Shown one piece after another: positions 7,597 through 14,319 of a DNA stretch of 21,842 nt. The translations under genes and the position numbers were made by a program. The notes under the pieces were generated by a model. It was given only the letters and a program-made list of their open reading frames with translations. It was not told where the DNA came from and made no database searches. Position 1 is the first letter of the stretch. Each line of letters starts with the position of its first letter. This DNA is from Dehalococcoidia bacterium. Lineage in GTDB: Bacteria > Chloroflexota > Dehalococcoidia > SM23-28-2. The stretch covers positions 1-21,842 of the forward strand of contig JALHUG010000082.1 in the NCBI GenBank assembly GCA_022866185.1. Direction: 5' to 3'.

Positions 7597-7634
7597 TTGA
7601 TCGCCCACTTTGCCTAAGGTATGCTCTCTTAGGC
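7597..7634 (+). promoter_or_regulatory. Promoter candidate with overlapping palindromic operator
   Basis: TTGATC (7597-7602), a 17-base spacer and TATGCT (7620-7625) form a moderate sigma-70-like promoter ahead of the MaoC gene. A perfect inverted repeat GCCTAAG-N9-CTTAGGC (7612-7634) is centred on the -10 box, a typical place for a repressor site. No regulator gene lies nearby. Downstream, AGGAGG (7653-7658) stands seven bases before ATG 7666. The identity of the regulator (for instance TetR-type) is a guess. Confidence 0.5.
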
Positions 7635-7665
7635 AGACGCAAGGTTTACCAGAGGAGGTAGAGAG

Positions 7666-8139
7666 ATGGCTGAAGCCTCAATAATAACCGACGAGATGCG
7701 GGCGATCATCGGCAAGGAGTCGGAACCTTTCACCATCGAGGTGGACAAGTCGGCCGTCCGCATGTTTGCCCGCGCCGTGGGCTATACGAACCTCATCTAC
7801 TACGACGAGCAGTACGCCAAGAGCAAGGGCTATCGCAGCCTGCCAGCCCCCATGGGCTTCCTGGGTCACCCCATCTTCAGGCCGGACATCCCTTTGCCCC
7901 CGCTCTATGTCACACCCCTCAAGGGCCCTTACGAGCGCGCCCTCAACGGCGGCAGCGATATCGAGTACTATGAGCCGATCTGCGCCGGCGACGTCCTCAC
8001 CAGCACCGCCAAGCTCGTCGACCTCTCCGAGCGCTCGGGAAGCATGGGGCCGATGCTCATCGTCACCGGCGAGACCATCTACAAGAACCAGCAGGGCAAG
8101 GTGGTCGCCAAGTTCCGCGGCACCCTTATCCAGTACTAG
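7666..8139 (+). CDS. MaoC-fold hydratase, non-catalytic-type subunit
   Basis: A 157-residue single hot-dog domain of the MaoC N-terminal (FAS1-DH-like) type, with VDKSAVRMFARAVGYTNLIYYDEQYAKSKGY near the N-terminus and KVVAKFRGTLIQY at the end. The Asp/His pair of hydratase-2 enzymes is not present at the usual place (AVGYTNLIYYDE), as in the inactive half of paired or two-domain (R)-enoyl-CoA hydratases. The next gene has that pair, so the two probably form a heterodimer that hydrates trans-2-enoyl-CoA to (R)-3-hydroxyacyl-CoA. A strong AGGAGG fixes the start. It is the first gene of the cluster and is separated from its partner by repeat C. The substrate cannot be read from the sequence. 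Confidence 0.85.
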   Translation: MAEASIITDEMRAIIGKESEPFTIEVDKSAVRMFARAVGYTNLIYYDEQYAKSKGYRSLPAPMGFLGHPIFRPDIPLPPLYVTPLKGPYERALNGGSDIEYYEPICAGDVLTSTAKLVDLSERSGSMGPMLIVTGETIYKNQQGKVVAKFRGTLIQY

Positions 8140-8146
8140 GAAGAGT

Positions 8147-8338
8147 GTAGCTGCAGGGCTTCTCCGCCGAAGGCGGATGCGCCTCTGGCGCAAGCCCTGC
8201 GTGGATAGAGCAGACCTAATGGCATTCAAGAAAATAAGAATACCCCTGAGGGTTGAAACCCTCAGCTTTGGGGAAGCTGCGGGATTTATCCCGCAGAGGT
8301 GAATTTAAATAGTTGAACGCCATAAGGTCTGCAGCTAC
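8147..8338. repeat. MITE-like element C with perfect 10-bp terminal inverted repeats
   Basis: A 192-bp element between the two MaoC genes. Its ends are GTAGCTGCAG (8147-8156) and CTGCAGCTAC (8329-8338), a perfect inverted repeat; similarity extends to about 14 of 17. The left part folds as a three-way junction: an outer stem (8153-8160 with 8193-8200) around the hairpins TCCGCC-GAA-GGCGGA and TGCGCC-TCT-GGCGCA. The right part has nested arms 8210-8229 and 8313-8332 (18 of 20 paired) enclosing three more hairpins (near 8245-8265, 8265-8278 and 8278-8295). A reading of 27 codons from ATG 8219 exists but has no convincing ribosome site. No target duplication is obvious. Confidence 0.75.
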
Positions 8339-8362
8339 GGCTGAGGCATAGGAGAAGCGATT

Positions 8363-8797
8363 ATGAGCAACCAGATCTACTTCGAAGACGTACAGGAGGG
8401 CCAGGAGATACCGACCCTCCGCCAGAACTGCGATTCCCAGCGTCTGGTGATGTGGGCAGCCGGCTCCGGCGACTATTATCAGATCCACTACGACAAGGAC
8501 TTCGCCCAGGGCAATAACCTGCCCGACCGCATCGTCCATGGCGCCCTCAAGCACGCCCTGCTGGGCCGTCTGCTCCAAGAGTGGGTGGGCGACCAGGGGC
8601 GGGTCAAGCGCGTGGCCTGTCAGTACCGCGGCATGGACATGGTGGACCAAGACGTCATCTGCCGCGGCCGCGTCACGAAGAAGTCTCAGCAGGGCGGCGA
8701 GAACATCGTCGAGCTGGAGGTTTGGACAGAGGACCCGAAGGGGCAGAAGACGACGCCCGGCACCGGCGTGGTGTCCCTGCCCTCCCGCGGGCGGTAG
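8363..8797 (+). CDS. MaoC-like (R)-enoyl-CoA hydratase, catalytic subunit
   Basis: A 144-residue hot-dog protein with the hydratase-2 signature GSGDYYQIHYDKDFA followed by IVHGAL. D37 and H42 are the expected catalytic pair. With the preceding subunit it likely makes the two-chain hydratase seen in actinobacterial and other bacterial (R)-specific systems (HadAB-like). AGGAG (8350-8354) lies eight bases ahead of ATG 8363. The TAG stop is part of the Shine-Dalgarno of the following dehydrogenase (TAGGAG), so the genes are coupled. The chemistry, water addition to trans-2-enoyl-CoA, is known for the family. Chain length or ring substrates are unknown. Confidence 0.88.
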   Translation: MSNQIYFEDVQEGQEIPTLRQNCDSQRLVMWAAGSGDYYQIHYDKDFAQGNNLPDRIVHGALKHALLGRLLQEWVGDQGRVKRVACQYRGMDMVDQDVICRGRVTKKSQQGGENIVELEVWTEDPKGQKTTPGTGVVSLPSRGR

Positions 8798-8809
8798 GAG
8801 AAACAGCAG

Positions 8810-9727
8810 ATGGGCATGCTGGAAGGTAAGGTCATAGTCGTCACCGGCGCTGGCCGCGGCATCGGTCGTGGCGTGGCCGAGCTGGCGGCGGAGGAAGGGG
8901 CGAAGGTCGTTGTGAACGACGCCGGCGTGGCCGTGGACGGCAGCGGCAGCGACAAGGCCCCCGCCGCCGAGGTGGTGGAGGCCATTCGCAGCCAAGGTGG
9001 CACCGCCGTCGCCAACTACGATAGCGTGACCTCCATGGCCGGCGGCGAGAGCATCATCCAGACGGCGCTGGACAGCTTCGGCCGCCTCGACTGCCTGATC
9101 AACGTAGCCGGCATCCTGCGCGACCGCATGTTCTTCAACATGACCGAGCAGGAGTGGGACGACGTCATCGCCGTGCACCTCAAGGGCCACTTCGCCTGCA
9201 CCAAGCCGGCGGCTGTCGTCATGCGCCAGCAACGCTACGGCCGCATCATCAACTTCTCCTCGATCTCTGGCCTGTGGGGCAACGCCGGCCAGGCCAACTA
9301 CGGCGCCGCCAAGTCAGGCACCGCCGGCTTCACCCGCGTCGTGGCGCGCGACCTCGGCCGCTATGGTGTCACCTGCAACTGCATCGTCCCGCGCGCCCTG
9401 ACCAGAATGACGGGCGATCTACCGAAAGGGCCCTCGCAAGAGCGCGTTGTCGGCCGCGGCATAGAGGCGTGGCCACCCGACCACGTAGCCCCAATGACCT
9501 GCTATCTGGCCACTGACCAAGCCTGGAACATCAACGGCCAGGTTTTCCTCGTCTACGGGGGCACGGTGGCCGTGCTCGCCCATCCCCTGCCACAGCGGAC
9601 CATCTTCAAGCAGGGGATGTGGGCCACGGACGAGCTGATAGAGATGGTGCCCCAGATGATGGAGGGCATCGCTAATCCTGCGCCGCCGCCCGAAGACGTT
9701 GACGTGCCCGGCCGGCCTAAGAGCTAG
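8810..9727 (+). CDS. SDR dehydrogenase 1, HSD17B4/MFE-2-like (3R)-hydroxyacyl-CoA type
   Basis: A 305-residue short-chain dehydrogenase. It has the NAD-binding TGAGRGIG motif (12-19), an Asp after the second strand (VVVND) that favours NAD, and catalytic S151, Y164 and K168 (NFSSISG, YGAAK). The blocks VVEAIRSQGGTAVANYDSV, AGILRDRMF and KGHF closely resemble the dehydrogenase domain of human HSD17B4. It would oxidise (R)-3-hydroxyacyl-CoA to 3-ketoacyl-CoA after the MaoC step. Unlike its neighbour it has NVAG instead of NNAG, and CNCIVPRALTRM instead of CNAIAPSATTRM. A ~50-residue tail ends in ANPAPPPEDVDVPGRP. It starts 12 bases after the MaoC stop, with the M at 8816 as an alternative start. 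Confidence 0.88.
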   Translation: MGMLEGKVIVVTGAGRGIGRGVAELAAEEGAKVVVNDAGVAVDGSGSDKAPAAEVVEAIRSQGGTAVANYDSVTSMAGGESIIQTALDSFGRLDCLINVAGILRDRMFFNMTEQEWDDVIAVHLKGHFACTKPAAVVMRQQRYGRIINFSSISGLWGNAGQANYGAAKSGTAGFTRVVARDLGRYGVTCNCIVPRALTRMTGDLPKGPSQERVVGRGIEAWPPDHVAPMTCYLATDQAWNINGQVFLVYGGTVAVLAHPLPQRTIFKQGMWATDELIEMVPQMMEGIANPAPPPEDVDVPGRPKS

Positions 9728-9765
9728 GCCCAGCCAGCTTCCTGAGAAACGAGAGGTGATCTAGC

Positions 9766-10725
9766 ATGGCAGACTTGCTCAAGGGCAGAAACGCTGTGGT
9801 GACAGGTGCCGGTCGAGGCATCGGCCGGGGCATAGCCATCGCCCTGGCGGCCGAGGGCGCCAACGTGGTGGTCAACGACCCCGGAGTGGCCTCAGACGGC
9901 AGCGGTTTCGACCAGAGCCCCGCCGACGAAGTAGTGGAGGCTATCCGCAGCCAGGGGGGCACCGCCATCCCCAACTACGACAGCGTGGTCACCGTTGAGG
10001 GCGGCGAGAGTATCATCAAGAGCTGTGTGGACAGTTTCGGCCGCATCGATATCCTGGTAAACAACGCCGGCATCCTGCGCGACCGCATGATCTTCAACAT
10101 GAGTGAGGAGGAATGGGACGCCGTCATTGCTGTCCACCTCAAGGGCCACTTCGCCTGCACCAAACCGGCGGCCGTGCTCATGCGTCAGCAACGCTACGGC
10201 CGCATCGTCAACTTCTCCTCCATCTCTGGCCTGCGAGGCAACACAGGGCAGGCCAACTACGGCGCGGCCAAAGCAGGCGTCGCTGGCTTTACCCGCGTGG
10301 TGGCCCGCGACCTCGGCCGCTACGGGGTAACCTGCAACGCCATCGCCCCGTCGGCCACCACCCGCATGACGGCCACCGTGCCTGAGGCAGCGGCAGCTAT
10401 TCGCGCTCAGAGCGGCGTCGCCCAACCCAGGCTGGCGACGGCCGGCCCCGTCGAGAGGACCCCCGAACACATAGCCCCTATGGTCGTCTACCTGTGCACC
10501 GACCACGCGTGGAACATCAACGGTCAGATCTTCCATGTGGGTGGCGGTACGATATCACTGGCCGCCGCCGAAATGCCCGTCCACAGCATCACTAAGAGCG
10601 GCAAGTGGACTCTGGAAGAACTGGCACAGATCGTGCCAACGGAGCTAGTGTACGACATCGCCAATCCCGCACCGCCACCGGCGGACCTGGACCTGCCGGG
10701 GCGTCCGGCCAGGCCCAAGGAGTAG
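9766..10725 (+). CDS. SDR dehydrogenase 2, HSD17B4/MFE-2-like (3R)-hydroxyacyl-CoA type
   Basis: A 319-residue paralogue of the preceding gene. It carries TGAGRGIG (13-20), VVVND, NNAGILRD and catalytic S152, Y165 and K169. A longer substrate-loop region (EAAAAIRAQSGVAQPRLATA) stands where the first copy has a shorter, different stretch, so the two enzymes may differ in substrate. The proline-rich tail ANPAPPPADLDLPGRP is shared. Long identical DNA runs between the two genes (for example around 9177-9205 and 10136-10164) show a tandem duplication. GAGAGGTGAT lies just ahead of ATG 9766, and the gap from the first copy is 38 bases. It is the last gene of the cluster, before a likely terminator. 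Confidence 0.9.
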   Translation: MADLLKGRNAVVTGAGRGIGRGIAIALAAEGANVVVNDPGVASDGSGFDQSPADEVVEAIRSQGGTAIPNYDSVVTVEGGESIIKSCVDSFGRIDILVNNAGILRDRMIFNMSEEEWDAVIAVHLKGHFACTKPAAVLMRQQRYGRIVNFSSISGLRGNTGQANYGAAKAGVAGFTRVVARDLGRYGVTCNAIAPSATTRMTATVPEAAAAIRAQSGVAQPRLATAGPVERTPEHIAPMVVYLCTDHAWNINGQIFHVGGGTISLAAAEMPVHSITKSGKWTLEELAQIVPTELVYDIANPAPPPADLDLPGRPARPKE

Positions 10726-10756
10726 CGGCAGGGCTATCACATACTGAGAAGACACC

Positions 10757-10797
10757 GGCGGACGATGAGCCTGGCCCGTCGGCCGCCCGTTTCTATT
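10757..10797 (+). terminator. Rho-independent-type terminator after the SDR genes
   Basis: GGCGGACGAT (10757-10766) pairs with GTCGGCCGCC (10778-10787) over ten positions, with one mismatch and one G-U pair, around an 11-base loop. It is followed by CGTTTCTATT, a broken U-tract. It lies 31 bases after the second SDR stop and ahead of the next promoter. Confidence 0.55.
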
Positions 10798-10859
10798 GAA
10801 TAGGACCCAGAGGGAACCAGCAGCGCCGGCAGGGGGTAGCGGCGTAGGTTCACTGGGCC

Positions 10860-10888
10860 TTGACAGCTTAGAGACTTTCTGGCATGAT
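10860..10888 (+). promoter_or_regulatory. Promoter candidate for the delta-60/M23 protein
   Basis: TTGACA (10860-10865), a 17-base spacer and CATGAT (10883-10888, four of six matches) would start transcription near 10895, about 34 bases ahead of the GTG start. It follows the terminator of the SDR cluster, which fits a separate transcription unit. Confidence 0.6.
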
Positions 10889-10928
10889 TTGACCGCCTGC
10901 ACGGGAAGAACCGCTGAGGGGGTGCGCC

Positions 10929-13244
10929 GTGAGGAACATCCGATTCCTCCTACTCGCTACTACGGCTTCACTTGCCGCGCTGATTGCGAGCGGCGGGCCC
11001 AGTGAGGCAGCGCCGGGAGACCTGGATACGACCTTCGACGGTGACGGCATCGTCACCACTGACATCAGCGGCAACACGGACATCGCAGAGGCCCTCGTCC
11101 TCCAGCCAGACGGAAAGATCGTCGCCGCAGGCGAGTGCGCCGTGTACCCATTCGCGTTCTGCTTGGCCCGCTATAACGCCAACGGCAGCCTGGACGCAGG
11201 CTTTGACGGGGACGGAATGGTCACGACGCTCTATGCCGGCGACGTTCATGCGAAGGCGTACGCGGTCGCAATCCAGGGCGACGGGAAGATCGTCGTTGCC
11301 GGGACGTGTGGCGTCGGTCCCACCTGGAACTTCTGCCTCGCCCGTTACCTGCCGGACGGCAGCCTAGATACGACCTTCGGTTGGCGCGGGTATTTTGACA
11401 CCCATATAGGGGCCGATGACTCCTACGTCTACGGCGTGGCTGTCCAGGGTGACGGAAAGATTGTCGCCGCCGGCTGGTGCTTCACCAGGTTCGGCGGCAG
11501 CGAATATCGGTCTGGCTTCTGTCTCGCGCGTTACAACTCGGACGGCAGCCTCGATGGAAGCTTTGGCGTGGACGGCAAGGTCACCACAGAACTTGGCACG
11601 GGCTCATCGGCGGGCTACGACATGGCAATCCAGCCCGACGGCAAGATCGTAGTCGCTGGTAGTTGCAACGTCGGGGCTACGACCCAGTTCTGCTTGGCCC
11701 GTTACAACTCGGACGGAGGCCTCGATGCTGACTTTGGGGGAGGTGGCTACGTTGCCACACAGGTCAGCGCAGCCAGTGACACTGCCCACGCCGTGGCTAT
11801 GCAGCCAGACGGCAAGATTGTGGCTGGCGGCTATTGCTGGATCGTTGGGACCACATGGGACTACGACCTCTGTTTGGCACGCTACAACCCGGATGGGACC
11901 CTCGATGCAAGCTTCGATGGCGATGGCAAGGTAACCACGACCATCGGCACAGTCACTGATCGGCCAGACTTGGCCCTCCAGCCCAACGGGAAGATCGTCA
12001 CCGCTGGCACGTGTGTCTCGGGGACCCACAAGTTCTGCCTGGTGCGCTACAACTCCGACGGCAGCCTAGACGCGGCCTTCGGTGATGGCGGTAAGGTGGA
12101 GACGGCTGTTGGCTCCGAAGATTCCTACGCCTACGGCGTGGCTGTCCAGGGGGACGGGAGAATCGTCGCCGCAGGATACTGCACTAATCCCACCGACTTC
12201 TGTCTAGCCCGGTACCTGGGCGATGGCGTAGCCACCCCCGCCTGGCGCCTGCCGTGGGCGGAAGGGCCTGAGGTGTGGAGATATGGCCCTAAGGGGCCTC
12301 ATCTTGCATTTGAGGCCGGTTCTCCCGCCGACGGCGCGCTAGACTTCATTCCGGATGGACAAGTCGGCTGCTCCATCCCAGGCGGCATTCTTGTTCGTGC
12401 GGTCGCAGAAGGCGACGTCGTGAAAGGGGACCCTAACGACCAGGAGGGAGACAACTTCATCCAAATTGACCACGGTAGCGGGTGGAGCTCGGTGTACTAC
12501 CACATCGCGGATGAAACTGTCCATATCACGGACCCTCCAACGCACGTCAAGGCGGGAGACCCGTTAGGTAGCCCGTCGTGCGAAATCGGACGCGGCGGCG
12601 ACGCAAACGCCTCTCACGTTCACCTTGCCTTCAAGCGCAACGGAGTATGGCTGTCGGCGGCTGAATGGCCGACTCTATCGGGGTGGAAGCTCCAGGACGA
12701 TGGCACGCTGCAACGGGCGTCCTGCACGGTCGCGGCAGGCAACAAAGTAGTCTGCCCCGACACGCCTGCGCCGCCGTTGTTAGAGCAAACCACGCTGGTG
12801 GGGCAAGGAGAGACCACGCAGCTGTCCATAGGCCTCCCGCCCAGCCAGATCCTGATGGGTGCCTTCGTGGGCTGGGCAGGCAGCACCGTGGATGCATGGC
12901 TCACGGCCCCCGGCGGCACCGTCATCGACCCGTCGACGACAGATCCAAACGTCTTCCACACCAAGGGCGAGGCGTTCGAGTACTACGAAATACGCAGCCC
13001 GGAGGCAGGCGACTGGGCGCTCCATCTCTACGGCGCGGACGTGCCTCCGGAGGGCGAGGATGTGACCGTCGTTGTCTCCAGCGAGTCCGCGGCGAGCGTC
13101 GGTGGCATCGCAGAGCTGCCCAGGGTCGGCGAAGACGCATCGTCGGCCTCGAACCAGGTAGGTCTGGCTGGGCTGCCGGCCGCAGCCCTAGTGGGCCTCA
13201 CCGCCGGCGCTTGGTACGCCAGGAGGCGGTTCAGCCAGCGCTGA
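10929..13244 (+). CDS. Secreted delta-60 propeller fused to a LasA-type M23 peptidase domain
   Basis: A 771-residue exported protein starting at GTG 10929, with GAGGGGG six bases ahead. A signal peptide covers about residues 1-28. Seven delta-60 repeats follow (about 30-430, pattern DGSLDxxFGxxGxVxT...QPDGKIVAAG), each with a cysteine pair (AGxC...FCLARY). Residues 435-605 form a peptidase M23 domain of LasA/beta-lytic type, with zinc ligands H458 (GPH), D472 (ALDF) and H565 (HVH) and catalytic-type H525 and H563. A beta-rich domain (615-715) precedes VGGIAELP (from 724), a hydrophobic helix and WYARRRF. It may cut peptidoglycan or secreted peptides at the surface. The peptidase call rests on intact ligands; the target is unknown. 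Confidence 0.88.
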   Translation: MRNIRFLLLATTASLAALIASGGPSEAAPGDLDTTFDGDGIVTTDISGNTDIAEALVLQPDGKIVAAGECAVYPFAFCLARYNANGSLDAGFDGDGMVTTLYAGDVHAKAYAVAIQGDGKIVVAGTCGVGPTWNFCLARYLPDGSLDTTFGWRGYFDTHIGADDSYVYGVAVQGDGKIVAAGWCFTRFGGSEYRSGFCLARYNSDGSLDGSFGVDGKVTTELGTGSSAGYDMAIQPDGKIVVAGSCNVGATTQFCLARYNSDGGLDADFGGGGYVATQVSAASDTAHAVAMQPDGKIVAGGYCWIVGTTWDYDLCLARYNPDGTLDASFDGDGKVTTTIGTVTDRPDLALQPNGKIVTAGTCVSGTHKFCLVRYNSDGSLDAAFGDGGKVETAVGSEDSYAYGVAVQGDGRIVAAGYCTNPTDFCLARYLGDGVATPAWRLPWAEGPEVWRYGPKGPHLAFEAGSPADGALDFIPDGQVGCSIPGGILVRAVAEGDVVKGDPNDQEGDNFIQIDHGSGWSSVYYHIADETVHITDPPTHVKAGDPLGSPSCEIGRGGDANASHVHLAFKRNGVWLSAAEWPTLSGWKLQDDGTLQRASCTVAAGNKVVCPDTPAPPLLEQTTLVGQGETTQLSIGLPPSQILMGAFVGWAGSTVDAWLTAPGGTVIDPSTTDPNVFHTKGEAFEYYEIRSPEAGDWALHLYGADVPPEGEDVTVVVSSESAASVGGIAELPRVGEDASSASNQVGLAGLPAAALVGLTAGAWYARRRFSQR

Positions 13245-13247
13245 TCC

Positions 13248-13285
13248 TCCGCCAAAGGCCGATTTGCCTCAGGCCAAGCCTGGCC
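13248..13285. repeat. Degenerate hairpin repeat, copy D
   Basis: This lies in the 58-bp space between the convergent delta-60 and GNAT genes. TCCGCC-AAA-GGCCGA and the following bases align with 8163-8196 of repeat C (TCCGCC-GAA-GGCGGA, then GCCTC, GGC and CAAGCC shared). A small CAGGC-CAA-GCCTG hairpin is inside. It may serve as a weak two-way terminator, though no U-tract is present. Confidence 0.45.
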
Positions 13286-13302
13286 TCCCCGGGTTCTCCC
13301 CC

Positions 13303-13848
13303 CTACTGGCTGGCCGTGTGTTCCAGCCGCTGCAGTTTCTCCATCAGCACGAAGCTGCGGCCATCGCGCTGCACCAGGCCGCGGGGCACGAATCCCGCCT
13401 TCTGGAAGCAGCGCTGAGCGCGCACGTTCCAGTCGAGGGTGTGAAGGAACATCCGGCGCAGGCCCTTCTCCCTGAACACCAGTTTCACCAGGGCCTGCAC
13501 GGCATCGCTGCCATAGCCCTGACCCCAGTAACGGCGGTCGCCGATGGTGATGCCCAGCTCGGCCTCGCCCATCGCCTCCCTCAGGTTGTAGTACATGGCG
13601 TTGCCGATGTGGCGACCGCCCTCGTCCTCGATGGCAAAGGAGCGCCGTGCGCCATCAGGATAGCGGAGCTGGGCCAGCAAGGAGGCCTGGAAGTCGGGCA
13701 AGGAGAGTCGTACGGGCGACGCAGCGTCATAGCGAGCCAGCTCCTCGTCGCTGCGCCAGGTGTAGTCGTCCTTGGCGTCGGAGAGGCGCTTACGGCGAAG
13801 GATAACCCTGCGGCCACGGGCAACCACATCGTCGGCGAGTGTGTTCAC
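13303..13848 (-). CDS. GNAT family N-acetyltransferase (RimJ/RimL-like)
   Basis: A 181-residue acetyltransferase. The acetyl-CoA loop is GQGYG (109-113) inside ELGITIGDRRYWGQGYGSDA, and the C-terminal part LHTLDWNVRAQRCFQKAGFVPRG is typical of RimJ/RimL-type GNATs. These enzymes acetylate protein N-termini, amino sugars or small amines; the substrate here cannot be assigned. The start is GTG, overlapping the nudix stop as GTGA, so the two are translationally coupled. It is the last gene of the eight-gene operon that begins at argF. Confidence 0.88.
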   Translation of the reverse strand: MNTLADDVVARGRRVILRRKRLSDAKDDYTWRSDEELARYDAASPVRLSLPDFQASLLAQLRYPDGARRSFAIEDEGGRHIGNAMYYNLREAMGEAELGITIGDRRYWGQGYGSDAVQALVKLVFREKGLRRMFLHTLDWNVRAQRCFQKAGFVPRGLVQRDGRSFVLMEKLQRLEHTASQ

Positions 13849-14306
13849 GACGGCTCTCCCTGGCCCTCGACGATGGCCACCGCCTTGCGCACCACCTCCA
13901 CGTCATTGGCATAGCTCAGGGTCTTGAAGGCCTCCTCCAGCGGGAACCAGCCGACGCTATCGTACTCCCAGTCGTGGTCCTCAAGGCTGCCGCCAGTGGC
14001 GACCATCAGATAGTAATGGACGAACTTATGGTAGCGCACACCCTCGCGGGCGAACCAGTACTCGATGGTGCCGATCTTGGTCTCGATGACGACCTGCAGG
14101 CCCGTCTCCTCCCTCACCTCGCGTATGGCCGCTCCCTCCAGAGTCTCGTTGGCGTTGGGGGTTCCCTTGGGAAGACCCCATATGCCCTCGCTCGTGCGGC
14201 CACAGAGCACCACCTCGACACCCTCCCGCCCTCGCCGATAGACCACGCCTCCGGCCGAGACAGCCCGCTCTATCGGCAACTTCTTGGACGATGCGCCCTT
14301 GGCCAT
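13845..14306 (-). CDS. Nudix hydrolase
   Basis: A 153-residue protein with a complete Nudix box (G48, E54, R62, E63, E66, E67, G69 in GTPNANETLEGAAIREVREE). Nudix enzymes hydrolyse nucleoside diphosphates linked to another group. The segment WGLPKGTPNANE and an acidic C-terminal half with YWF...YHKFVHYYL resemble Ap4A or (d)NTP hydrolases, but the substrate is not certain. It starts with ATG 13 bases after the HEAT-repeat gene and overlaps the GNAT gene by four bases. Confidence 0.92.
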   Translation of the reverse strand: MAKGASSKKLPIERAVSAGGVVYRRGREGVEVVLCGRTSEGIWGLPKGTPNANETLEGAAIREVREETGLQVVIETKIGTIEYWFAREGVRYHKFVHYYLMVATGGSLEDHDWEYDSVGWFPLEEAFKTLSYANDVEVVRKAVAIVEGQGEPS

Positions 14307-14319
14307 CTGAGGTCAAAGG

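Noticed and set aside
8219..8302. A 27-codon reading frame starting ATGGCATTC inside repeat C
   Set aside because: The matching part of repeat A reads differently after the first third, there is no good Shine-Dalgarno, and the sequence is explained by inverted repeats.
8216..9232. A 338-codon open frame on the minus strand opposite the second MaoC and first SDR genes
   Set aside because: The product is His- and Ala-rich without recognisable domains, and the plus-strand genes have clear catalytic motifs and ribosome sites.
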